Below, piece after piece: positions 1-9,391 of a stretch of 64,000 nt of DNA. This DNA is from Thuidium tamariscinum (lineage: Eukaryota; Streptophyta; Bryopsida; Hypnales; Thuidiaceae). The notes below the pieces were generated by a model. That model had not been told where the DNA came from and made no database searches. It saw nothing but the letters and a program-made list of their open reading frames with translations. The stretch spans positions 26,595,369 to 26,659,368 of the forward strand of contig OX344754.2 of NCBI GenBank assembly GCA_947034885.2, given 5' to 3'. How positions within the stretch are numbered: position 1 is the stretch's first letter; the number at the start of each line of letters is the position of its first letter. The position numbers were made by a program, and so were the translations under genes.

Positions 1-480
1 TTTTTAATTTCTTTGGGGGAGGGAACAAGAGCATGGGCCTAAATCTTGTGTTAAAAGGGCCAATAAAATATCAACCTAGTTTCCTCGTTCTTCATCTTTG
101 ATCTTCTTTCTTGTTTGATTCCAAAATGACATTGAGGAATGGGGATCCAAAATGTCTAATGGATGACTTCATTGATCATTGTAGATTGTAAAAACAACAA
201 ATACACCTATCAATTTAATAACTGAAACATTTTGGTGTCTACTTTGGTCATACTTAGGGGTTGTGTCCTTTAAGAGTTAATAATAAAAAGGAGTTAAATC
301 TAGCCATTGGTTCCACCTTGAGATTTCCACTTTGAGATTGAAAACAAGTCTATAAAGATGGTGATGACATTGTGTGACAATGTCTAGAAAAGTGGCAGAA
401 ATTGCCAAAAAAATTTTAATTTTAAATTTTAAAATTTTAAAATTTTGTTCCCCTCCCCCCCTTTCCTTGTAATTTTTGGA
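1..480. other. AT-rich DNA, no gene seen
   Basis: No coding, RNA or clear transposon signal was found. The stretch ends in poly-A/T tracts next to a C-rich run (about 448-462). Confidence 0.4.
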
Positions 481-482
481 AA

Positions 483-790
483 CCAATTATTGTGACAAAT
501 AATATGAGACAATTCATCCATATTCATATTTGAATTCAGTATTTGTATTCATATTTTGATACTATATTCATATTTCTGTACTATATCCATATTTATGTCT
601 GTATTTGTATTCGTATCCTGTATTTGTATTCATATCTTGTATTCAATGCATATTCCCATACGGTTTTATATCTATATCTTATATTCATATATCGTATCCA
701 TATCCGTGTCAATTCCCACAAGACCAATGGCTTGTGATTTTTGAGAAATCAATGGTAATTTTTTAGGTAAGCATTTTTTTTTAAACAATC
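483..790 (+). repeat. Degenerate TATTCATAT/TGTATTC simple-repeat block
   Basis: About 170 bp (535-710) is built of variants of TATTCATAT and TTGTATTC. It is flanked by a sequence about an 'aatggcttgtgatttttgag' stretch. A block with the same repeat units and similar flanks occurs in inverse orientation at about 45080-45440, so this is a dispersed repeat with a conserved frame. The short ORFs across it are low-complexity and not credible genes. Confidence 0.6.
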
Positions 791-1378
791 AATGGCCTGT
801 AAATTTTTTGAGAGACAGGGGGCTAATTAATTGATAGGGGTGTGCAGACACATTTCAGGACATTCTGTGAAGGCACTGGGGCACTGCGGCGGAGGGCACT
901 CACGCAAGACCTCGGCAAGCATCGACTGAAGCTCCTCCATTTCTACACCGCAAACCCAGGTCCGCCGCTTTCTTTTCATTTTTATTTTAGTTTTAAACTT
1001 GTTTCCTTCTTCGCAGCCTCCCTGATCCTCATTTTGTGCATTCATCAGTGTTGCCGCCTGCTGGAACTGCTGCAACCTGAAGCAGGAGCTCTGACAAAGA
1101 CAAAAGTTCGTTCGCTCGTTCTCATCCACGGAGGCTCTCATTTCTCATCCAAGGCCGCTCATTCACCATCCAAGGTGCCTCTTTTCTCATTCATCGTCTC
1201 CAAAGTGCTCCCTTTCTCATTCATCCTCTCGTCCCCCCACCAGCAACAGAATGGGACGCTGCAACCAAGGCCTCTCCGCGTTCCTGGGTCAGCAACTTTG
1301 ACCAGCCGGTCAACACTCGAGCCCACGGCACGAGACTCCATGCGTCGTCCATGGAACCCAAGCTCGACGCCCACCCCA

Positions 1379-1385
1379 TATAAGG
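1379..1385 (+). promoter_or_regulatory. TATA box (TATAAGG) upstream of the GDGG-repeat gene
   Basis: TATAAGG lies in a moderate-GC stretch about 380 bp before the ATG at 1764. The intervening sequence has several stops in all frames and would be a 5' UTR, possibly with an intron. The transcription start is inferred, not seen. Confidence 0.4.
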
Positions 1386-1763
1386 CCCTGCACTGGCCTC
1401 CATTCTTTCATTCACAATGCATTACAGCTCTCAACATATTCATCACTCAGTCGTCTAGCTACCTCGCATTCAATCGATTCGAGTTACCAGCCAATTCGAA
1501 GATCAATCTCCAGTCACTAGCTGCTTCGCTAATTCCGAAGGGAACGGAGAAGCGAAGCTAGTTAGCGTGAGTTCCGGCTTGAGTATTAATTCTCGCCAAA
1601 GGGCAGCGCGTGCAAGTTTCGACCCGTTCAGAGATCATCCCAGTTTCTATCTATCTAGTAACGAAGTGAGTACTACATAAATTTGTAGTACGACTTCACA
1701 GTGAAGTTCAGCACACACTTAATTGACAGAGGTTCTTCGTGAGCCAGCAAGACATTAATTGCA

Positions 1764-1997
1764 ATGGGTGCGGAAGGTGATGGAGGTGGTTCGAAATGGA
1801 ACGCGTCCTGCTACGCTGAGGACCACGAAGACTGCGAAGGAGATGGCGGATCCTCAAGATGGAGACCACCATCGCACCACGTGGAAGGCGATGGAGGCGC
1901 TTCTCGATGGAGGCCGCCCTCGCACTGCTGTGGTTGCGACGACGACTGTGAAGGGGACGGAGGATCTTCCAAGTGGAGACCCGGGAAAGGGTTCTGA
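1764..1997 (+). CDS. Small protein of four EGDGGSSKWRP repeats (77 aa)
   Basis: I do not recognise a named family. The 77-residue product is four tandem units beginning EGDGG(G/S/A)S(K/R)W, the middle two continuing RPPSH. Cys/His/Asp-rich linkers (such as CCGCDDDC) separate them, which could bind metal. The frame is supported by the repeat units. They differ mainly at third codon positions (GGA/GGC/GGG, GAT/GAC, TCC/TCT, CGA/AGA/AAG) while the peptide is kept. An overlapping longer frame lacks this pattern. There is no signal peptide or membrane segment. A TATA box lies 380 bp upstream. A related gene with the same peptide repeat lies inverted at 3815-3976. Expression and function are unknown. 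Confidence 0.6.
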   Translation: MGAEGDGGGSKWNASCYAEDHEDCEGDGGSSRWRPPSHHVEGDGGASRWRPPSHCCGCDDDCEGDGGSSKWRPGKGF

Positions 1998-2762
1998 AAG
2001 AATCCGACTTCCCTCTTTGCTTGGAAATCAAGAGCCAACTGAAGTTCAACAATTTTGTACATACAACGATCAATACAAACACCGAGCAATGGTAGTCACC
2101 CCGAGTGACCAGTTGCTCAAGCTAGATAGAAATGCGGAGGCGATGGTTCTGAATCTCGAGAGAGAGTATTTTTCCCCGAGGCTTCATCCTTTCGGCAGAT
2201 CTGCCAAAAACATTGGTGTCAAATTAGTTGACCCGCTCGTTCCGACATTCGGAATCGTTGATCATTCATACAAACATTCTTCGGGACTCCGTTTTTGTAG
2301 AGCACGAGGCCTGGCGTAGAGTAGCTGCAATTCTTTGGTCCGAGCCAATTCTTGATTGGCAATGTACAGGAGACCTCAAAGTGAAAAGGAACTTATCTTA
2401 AGCATCCCCTTCCGATCAAACGTGTCTATCTTGTACGTCTATCAAGCGACTCGTGAGATTGTCATGCTATGTGCCTCCGGACCATCTGCATTATTTTGCA
2501 CTCTATGAAGCTAGTCTGAATATGTTAGAGGACGCCGCTAGGCGGCACTGCTGATTGGTTGACGTGTCGGTTGCATTCGCTTCAGTTGAAACTACGCGCT
2601 TGACACGGCACAGTGCACCTGCATTATTTTGTTGATTCACTACTTTGGTTCAACTGCGCGCACTGGAGACATACTAATTAACAGGCACATACAGACAAGT
2701 GTAAAGCGTGCCCATCTGTATTCTAGAGAAGAATGCAGACACACACGGCCGCCTGATTCTTT

Positions 2763-3496
2763 ACTCACACATTGTAACAGTTTACAATCTGATGTTGAGA
2801 CTTGAAGACCGGCGACGTTCAGTTTGGGGACTTTTCAGCTTCCCAACTCACGAGCTAATACAATCCAGATCGAATCCATGATCGAACCGCAGTCCATTGG
2901 ACTGTGCAGGAGCTCGATGAAGCGCACTCCAAGTGGAACCAACCGTGCATTATAAAAGCTGATGCAGAGCAGAAGCGATTCATGTGGACTGGTTCGAATG
3001 CCTGATTCCCGTGTCCATAATTTCGTTAAAGATATTGGAGATAATCCATTACTTTGGTGCGGTTGAGGACTTGAGGTCTGAATCCCAAATCCAGTTTGTG
3101 GCCTCACGGGCCTGGAATTAGACCTATTTGTAGCACTTTTTGGCTCATGGAATATCGCCAATTTGACGACGAACTTGACGTTTTATGATCATGGAACTTC
3201 AAGTCAAATTCTTTCGTGCCAAAGTATCTCGTTGACTAATTATGAACGTAATGTCAAGTGAAATCTGTGCAAGGAGTGCATCAAGAATTTTACATTGTAC
3301 AATCAATATGATGTAACAGTCAGGGCAAAGTCAATACTGAATTACTGATGTCCAAGAACCAATTGAAACACGCACACAAGGCACTGAAGTGTAAAGTCTT
3401 TCATGCAGTTCATCAGTCGCGTGTACAGTGATTGTCTAACGAGTGTCTGAGCAGCTTCAAATCTTTTCAAATTGTAAACTGTTACAATGTGTGAGT
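2763..3496. mobile_element. 734-bp segment bounded by 26-bp perfect inverted repeats
   Basis: The 26 bases at 2763-2788 (starting ACTCACACATTG) recur exactly as the reverse complement at 3471-3496. This gives a 734-bp element with terminal inverted repeats and no credible ORF. No clean target duplication is visible. Most of its left two thirds (2787-3265) is directly repeated at 4992-5492, so the segment contains or captured a duplicated unit. A TATAAAAG motif lies at about 2953. It may be a non-autonomous transposon or a duplicated promoter. Confidence 0.6.
2787..3265 (+). repeat. Direct repeat copy 1 (pair with 4992-5492)
   Basis: Long blocks match copy 2, including ggggacttttcagcttccca, the aatccagatcgaatccatga block and cctgattcccgtgt, with small indels between them. 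The indels fall out of register for every reading frame, so the ORFs on the minus strand of both copies are not conserved proteins. The two copies lie 2.2 kb apart and bracket the second GDGG-repeat gene. Confidence 0.75.
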
Positions 3497-3814
3497 TACA
3501 ATCAGTATCTTACTACTTTAATCTAAAATGAATCTGTACAACCGGAAAGGACGTTTCAGTTCGAGCTCATGAATTGTAACTATTAGAATGATCGAGATCT
3601 CCGTGATACCGGTATTTCCACGTTCTTGCCGGAGTCCGGATAGCTTTCACTTGCATTCACTTGCAATGAGTTCTTCAATTGAAACTTATCTCACAAAGGA
3701 AAGAGTTGACCCCATCCAGAATTGGTCAGGAAATCCTTGCGAAGGCTCGGTGCAATCGTCCACAGTCGACAGTGATCTCGAGCAGTTGTCATGATCGCCA
3801 TGGTCGAGCTACTT

Positions 3815-3976
3815 TCAATGACGCTTCGAGGGAGGTCTCCACTTGGAAGAGCCGCCATCTCCCATGGGACAAGACTTGGACGGAGGCCTCCACTTGGACG
3901 ATCCTCCGTCGCCCATGGGAGAAGCCTTTGAGGGAGGTCTCCACTTCGATGATCCCCCATCGCCCATCACGGCCAT
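3815..3976 (-). CDS. Small protein of three MGDGGSSKWRPPSK repeats (53 aa)
   Basis: Reading from the ATG at 3976, the protein has a three-residue lead (MAV), then three copies of MGDGGSSKWRPPSK separated by ASP and SCP, and ends RH before a TGA at 3815-3817. An in-frame TAA directly precedes the ATG, so the start is fixed. Across the three copies every nucleotide difference is synonymous (Gly, Asp, Ser, Arg, Pro codons), which is strong evidence of selection on the peptide or of recent protein-constrained expansion. It is related to the four-repeat protein at 1764-1997 but lacks the Cys-rich linkers. The product would be basic, hydrophilic and probably disordered. No family is recognised. Confidence 0.65.
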   Translation of the reverse strand: MAVMGDGGSSKWRPPSKASPMGDGGSSKWRPPSKSCPMGDGGSSKWRPPSKRH

Positions 3977-4991
3977 TTAAGGAAGCGCTCCAACGACTGA
4001 ACCAGAATTCTGATGCTCTCGGCAAGCTCGTGCTGGCCGCTCTCAAAGCTTGGGTGATCAACTGAATCGCTTCTGAAAAGGAATGCCTCTGAGGTGGAGA
4101 TTAGCGCTAACTCCGCCCCGTGTGTGAAGTTCAATTCTTGCTGTGGGTGTCAATTCGATGTATCACTTGCTGCTGCGTCTTCAGATTTGATCGATCGAAA
4201 ACTAGAACGAGATTTATTGTTCTGGCAGAATGAATGTGTGATGCTCTTTAATACTTTTTGATTCATACTGGAGCGTTCTCTATTCAAATTACGCGGACGT
4301 ACTTGTCCAGCGGACACCTGATCTTGACAGACCCAACGTTTGATCTTCTCAAGCGGAGCTTCGAATCACATTCAGAGAAGTGGGTATTGATCCGACAGCC
4401 AGTGGCATGGAAGAACATTCGCGTTGAACGGCGCCGGCGAGGGCAACGCGAAGTACGGGAAGTACGCGATGAAGACCCGAAGTAGAAGCCGTTAGTAAAA
4501 TTTGGTCGCACGAGATCGAACTACCTCCAAGAAAGAGTTGGAAGTCAGAGGAGTAGTTCTTGTCGGGGTTTCCGAAGAAGATTCAACTCGACGGTCTCTG
4601 ACTAATATTATTTGATCAATTCGACAGCCACGTGTAATTCTGGGTGATTGTGTTCACATTGAAAGCAATCGGCACTGGTGGTTGATGACAAAAAAATTTC
4701 TTGGCGGGGTCCCGCTGCAACACCCACGGGGTTCAGCATGCGCAGCTGTCGCCTGTGGCGGACTTTCAGTTTTTCAGCTTTTCAGTGGGACCATGCGCGC
4801 AGCCTTGGAAGACATTCTCCAATTCAAACGAATTGAACAGGAGAATCCCAGAATGAAGTGATATTATTGTCGCAATATAATAGAAGTCGAAACTTATTTA
4901 GTGGATTCTAATTAATTACCGCTATCAAGAAATTAATTAGGCTCTAACTAATTTTTCTATTAGTGAAGATCGGACGCACTCGCCCGCATAT

Positions 4992-5492
4992 TGCAATCTG
5001 ATATTGATCGTTGAGATTTGAGACCGGCGAAGTTCAGTTCGGGGACTTTTCAGCTTCCCAACTGACAAGCTAATACAAGGCCCCGGATTAGAACTAGGTT
5101 ACAATCCAGATCGAATCCATGATCGAACCCCAATCCAATGGGCTGTGCAGGAGCTCGATGAAGCGCACTTCCAAGTGGACCCCACCATGCATTACAAAAG
5201 CTGATGCAGCTTGAGCAGAAGCGATTCATTTTGACTGGTTTGAGTGCCTGATTCCCGTGTTCATAATTTCGTAAATTGGAGAATTGGTGAATTGGTGCGA
5301 TTGCGGTCTGAAGCCCTAATCTAGTTTGTGGCCTGGAATTAGATTTTCGTGTGAAGATTTTCATTACAATTTTTGGCTTGTGGAATATAACCAATTTGAC
5401 TACTTAGCTTGGCGTTTTATGATGGAAGTCAATTTATTCAATCGCAAAGTATCCCACTGACAGGTAATGAATTCACTGTCAAGTGAAATCAT
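4992..5492 (+). repeat. Direct repeat copy 2 (pair with 2787-3265)
   Basis: This is homologous over its length to 2787-3265, with one extra block of about 25 bp near 5077-5101. The TATAAAAG of copy 1 is TACAAAAG here. It could be an LTR-like or segmental duplication. No polyprotein, primer site or polypurine tract was recognised between the copies. Confidence 0.75.
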
Positions 5493-5499
5493 TGATAAG

Positions 5500-6180
5500 T
5501 CCCCGCGGACTTTCAGAGTGATAAATCAGCAACAAACGAATTCCGATTCGAAAGTTGATCCACTCATTCTGTAATTAACTTGGCGGAATTTCTGGAAATG
5601 GGTACATTTTTCTGTCGCCCGCCTGGAATTCCGATCGGATCATTACCCGTCCTAGATCTTGCAGAGCAATGCTCTGGAATGTCACGATGTACGTTGGGAA
5701 TCTGAAATGCACCTGTAGTTTTAATGAACATCAGTACATCACGTAGTTTTTTCACTTGGAATAGACAATTCTATCTCATGTCCTACCTAAGACGATTGTC
5801 AGCATGGAGGATAAGATTTGTGAAAATCAGTCGTTGCTTCTTCTGATTGTCTAGCAACCGATCATAATTGGAGGCAGCTAATTGTAACATACTGAAGTTA
5901 AATAATAGAATGCCAAGCGTTGACTTCAAGACTGGGTTTCTAGCAGAGTGTTCGAAGTAACACTTCAATTTGTCATAATAGATCTTCATATTCGGTAATT
6001 AGAGGTATACTAGTAGTAACTCGTGACAATGATCGAAGACAGATCTTTTTGCTTCAGGTCGATTGACCACACTGACACTCAGATGCAGCTCACAAGTGAG
6101 CCCGACAATGACGAGATCAATTGAAACGCACATTCGAGTCAGCTAGTGAAGTTTAAAAGCATTCTTTCTAATTACTACGA
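5500..6180. other. Unassigned intergenic DNA
   Basis: Only short ORFs without recognisable domains are present. GC content falls from the moderate value of the 840-5500 block to the AT-rich background at about 6180. Confidence 0.4.
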
Positions 6181-6434
6181 ACGTAGTGAAACCCTAATTC
6201 ACCCAATTTGTGACAAGAACACAAAATTATTCTCAAATACAAAAAGTTTTTTCCAAAATTTGGAAAAAATATAGAACCATGTAGTGTGAAGTTAGCTATC
6301 TCCATTGAAAATTTCAAAGTCAAATCTTTTTAAATTCAAAAGTTATACTACAAGAGAAAAAGGTCACTCCCATTGTGACAACAAATAGGAGTGGTGTTTC
6401 TTGCAATGACCCTTAGTCTTTACAATGTATCAAT
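6180..6434 (-). mobile_element. Partial copy of the GGGTCATTGCAAG MITE family
   Basis: The segment ends in GTGTTTCTTGCAATGACCC, the terminal inverted repeat of the 4-bp-duplication MITE family seen complete at 36851-37584 and 58786-59516. The other terminus is missing. Confidence 0.55.
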
Positions 6435-6491
6435 TGGGACATTATGTGGATGCTTTTAAAAACTTCATGAATGCATATTTTTAGCATCCAA

Positions 6492-7425
6492 TTAACCCCT
6501 AAGTTACCAAGGCATTTTCTGGCTCTGAAACCACTAAAAACTGCCATTTCTGTTGCAATCACTCAAGAAACCTAAAAAAACTTTTTTCTTAGAATCTAAC
6601 TGTAGGATCGTGTACTTCATTTGTCTCAAATCATGTGGTAAGAATTTCATGAAGTTTGACCATACGGATTGGAAGATATTAGCATTTGAAGTTGAAAAAA
6701 AAGTTTTTTTCAACTGCGGTTTGCAATTTCAGGTGACTTTGATGGCCATTTGTGGATTTTTTTTGCACTACACACCATAAGGTTAAAATTTTTTATCTTG
6801 AACATTTGAGTTGAGAGTTGAGGAAAAAAATTTCAGAATGTCAAAACTTGATTTTTACATATAAAAAAATTGTTAAGTAGAAGTAGGTTCAAAGTTGAAC
6901 AAAATACTAAATTGTTAATAGCCCTTAGATGGAATTAAAAAATCATAATCCCAATGGTGGGATTGTTCTTGAAAACAAACTTAACCTTGTCAAAAAAAAA
7001 ATTGAAAAAAATTGAAAATTGCATTCAAAAATGAATTCTATAAGTTGTTTTTTGAAGAAGATGCTTAGATTGCCCAAAAAACAAGATTGTCTATAACTTT
7101 TTCATTATTAGTCCAAATAGGATGAATCAAAGCTTCAAATGTAGACAAAAACATAATTTTTCAGGAAAAAAATTGAAATTTTTTTTTTTTCATTTTTTTG
7201 TGGTTTTTTTTTCCTGCCCACCGAACTGCTTTTTTGACTTTGGATGGCAAAACTTCTGCTCCCAGGCACCGATTGAAAAAAAAATTATATTTTTAGAAAG
7301 TTGATGTGATTCCCTATCTTCAAAAAAAGTTTCAAAAAATCAAGTCAAAATTTCAAGTCACACGAGCCTGCCCGAAGCCCCGAAATCCCAAGTGTCCCCC
7401 GAGGATTTGGGACTTTAGGGGTTAA
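6492..7425 (+). mobile_element. piggyBac-like MITE, copy 1
   Basis: The ends are TTAACCCCTAAG and TTAGGGGTTAA. Internal blocks (gaagtttgaccrtacggattggaagatat and others) recur at 13378, 24453, 27150, 32047, 35750 and 52668. A TTAA target and a CCC start fit the piggyBac superfamily. No transposase is encoded. Confidence 0.7.
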
Positions 7426-7757
7426 TCAATTTCTGAAATGACATGTTCTATTCAAACACATGTGTTCATTGATTATTTGATTATCATTGTAGCCTATGCA
7501 CTAGAAATCTAGAATAGTGCCCTATGGGTGAATACAAGAAACACTTATACTATTTGTTGTGTTTTTTTTGCTTCATTAATAAGGCTCTAAATTTTGAATA
7601 ATAAACTCAATGCAAAAATCTAAAAAATACATTTCTAGATATCTTGATTGCAATTGTTACTCTTATTTTTCAGAAATTTTAAAAATTCATTTCATATTTG
7701 AAATTCAATTTGATTAATTTGGCACAAATTCCATTGAATGGGGTTTTTAGTATTATT

Positions 7758-7868
7758 GGGTCATTGCAAGAAACGGCTTTCAAAAAGCGTAGCATTTTTC
7801 ACAATACTCTTGTTTTTTTCCGGGGTACTTTAAAATTAGAAAAATAACTTTTTTTTTAAATTAAAAAA

Positions 7869-7919
<51 letters not shown>

Positions 7920-8005
7920 ATTTAATTTAATTTTTTTATATTTAAAAAAAAGGTACCTTTAGAAGGAAAAGTCTAGAAAAATTTTCTAAGTAGGTGAACT
8001 AGGAA
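7758..8005 (-). mobile_element. Left part of the MITE split by the giant hAT element
   Basis: This starts with GGGTCATTGCAAGAAAC at 7758, after the target duplication TATT (7754-7757), and follows the family consensus to CTAAGTAGGTGAACT. It then stops at the hAT terminus. The rest of the same element resumes at 30096 and ends GCAATGACCC|TATT at 30987-30991. It includes an (AT)n tract at about 7872-7914. Confidence 0.85.
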
Positions 8006-8039
8006 CAGGGTTGACGAATCGCTACGTCCAGGGCAAAAT

Positions 8040-8205
8040 TACGTCCAAAATCCGGACGTCTGGACGTTCGGACTTAGTGGACGTAGTGGATGCTGTCCTC
8101 GGCGACCGGCGGACGGAGTAGCGGACGGAACTGCGGACGGCCAAACGGGCGGACCAAACTGCAGACGGGCGGTCGGCCAGCGGACGGGAGGATGGATGAG
8201 TGGGC
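8040..8205 (+). repeat. GGACGG subterminal array, left end of giant hAT
   Basis: Repeated GGACGT then GCGGACGG units in a GC-rich patch immediately inside the left terminus. The right-end array (29337-30085) carries the same unit in inverse orientation. That is the arrangement of transposase-binding subterminal repeats in hAT elements. Confidence 0.7.
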
Positions 8206-9390
8206 GGTTGATTGCATTTCTGGATTTAGGGTTTTCAAATAACATGTAAAGTAGATGGCTTGAAAAGCGACCCTTTAAGGGCTCTTTGGTTTTTTTGATG
8301 GGTTGAAGATGCCCAAAAATATTTCCCCTTATTTTTCATTTAAAGAACCATTGATGCGAAATCTAAACCAAATGGTTTCATATTTTTCCAAGCATTCATA
8401 AATTACTTATGTTTTCAAAGAATTCTAGCATAGGTATGTATTTGTGATTCTAGGTCTTGCAAGTTGCAAAACCCACACATGCGCAGTATGGAGAAAACCA
8501 TGGCTTGACCAAAAACAAGCAATGAAGTGCTGAAAAAGTAATACTTCAGGTTCCTAAATGTGACCTTTCCTAAAATTAAGCCCTAAAACCAACATTGTCT
8601 TCATATACTTTTAAGTCCAATTGAAAGTGCTATAACTTTTGTATCCGATTTCCAAATTCAACAAAACTTGTTGGAAAATTTGCACACTCTCTTCTAGTTT
8701 GTGTGATAAAATTTTTAGAACAATCTCAGTTATACACTTATACTGATTTCTTGGGAGTCAATCAAAGTTCACAAATTCAATTTGAATTCACCAAACTGCA
8801 TTGAGATGGCTTCAACTTCAGGGGCCTGTATCTTTTTCATCAAATGTTAGTTTTCAAAAAAATGTGTTGGGTTATGTTTTCCTTGAAGCCTAATTATTGT
8901 CGTAAAATTTTATGGATTTATTTATTTTTGAAACAAATGGAATTCCATTCCAAAGGTCGATTTTTGAGCTTTTTATAGGGATGCTTCTAAATAGACTGTC
9001 GCAATTCGAGCCACCTACCTTATCATGTTTCGTCCATGTGACCATATCCACGAACCAAACATTGTCACAATTTAATTTTTGTTCATTATTTTTGAATACC
9101 ATGAAACCAAAAAATCAAAAATCAATAAATCATAGTGACGTTTCCAACATGCGCATGAAAACTTATATTACTTTCAAAGGTTCAAACAAACCATTTCCAT
9201 TACAACTTACAAGCTCCATGCTACCATGTACCATGAATATCTAAACACCTAAGTCTACATTCCTTTAATTTCTAAGGCTTGTAATCAACGTCTCCTCTCA
9301 CCTCAGCTCCACTACTATGACCTCTTGAATCCCATTCCGAGTCTTCTTCATCACTTGTGCTTTCCATACTATCGGATGAAGACTGTAGAG
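8206..9390. other. AT-rich spacer in the giant element
   Basis: No credible gene. ORFs at 8890-9244 are short, overlap on both strands and lack domains. The 3' end of the transposase gene lies to the right. Confidence 0.4.
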
Positions 9391-9391
9391 C

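Noticed and set aside
842-1561. 239-residue plus-strand ORF
   Set aside because: It runs across the TATA box and likely 5' UTR of the next gene, has no domain, and its composition follows moderate-GC non-coding DNA.
1759-2319. 186-residue ORF overlapping the GDGG-repeat gene
   Set aside because: It starts at TTG. In this frame the repeat units change amino acids, while the frame from 1764 keeps them, so this one is a shadow.
2835-3161. Minus-strand ORF in direct-repeat copy 1, with a similar-looking one at 5050-5394
   Set aside because: Indels between the two copies break the shared frame, so the conservation is of DNA and not of protein.
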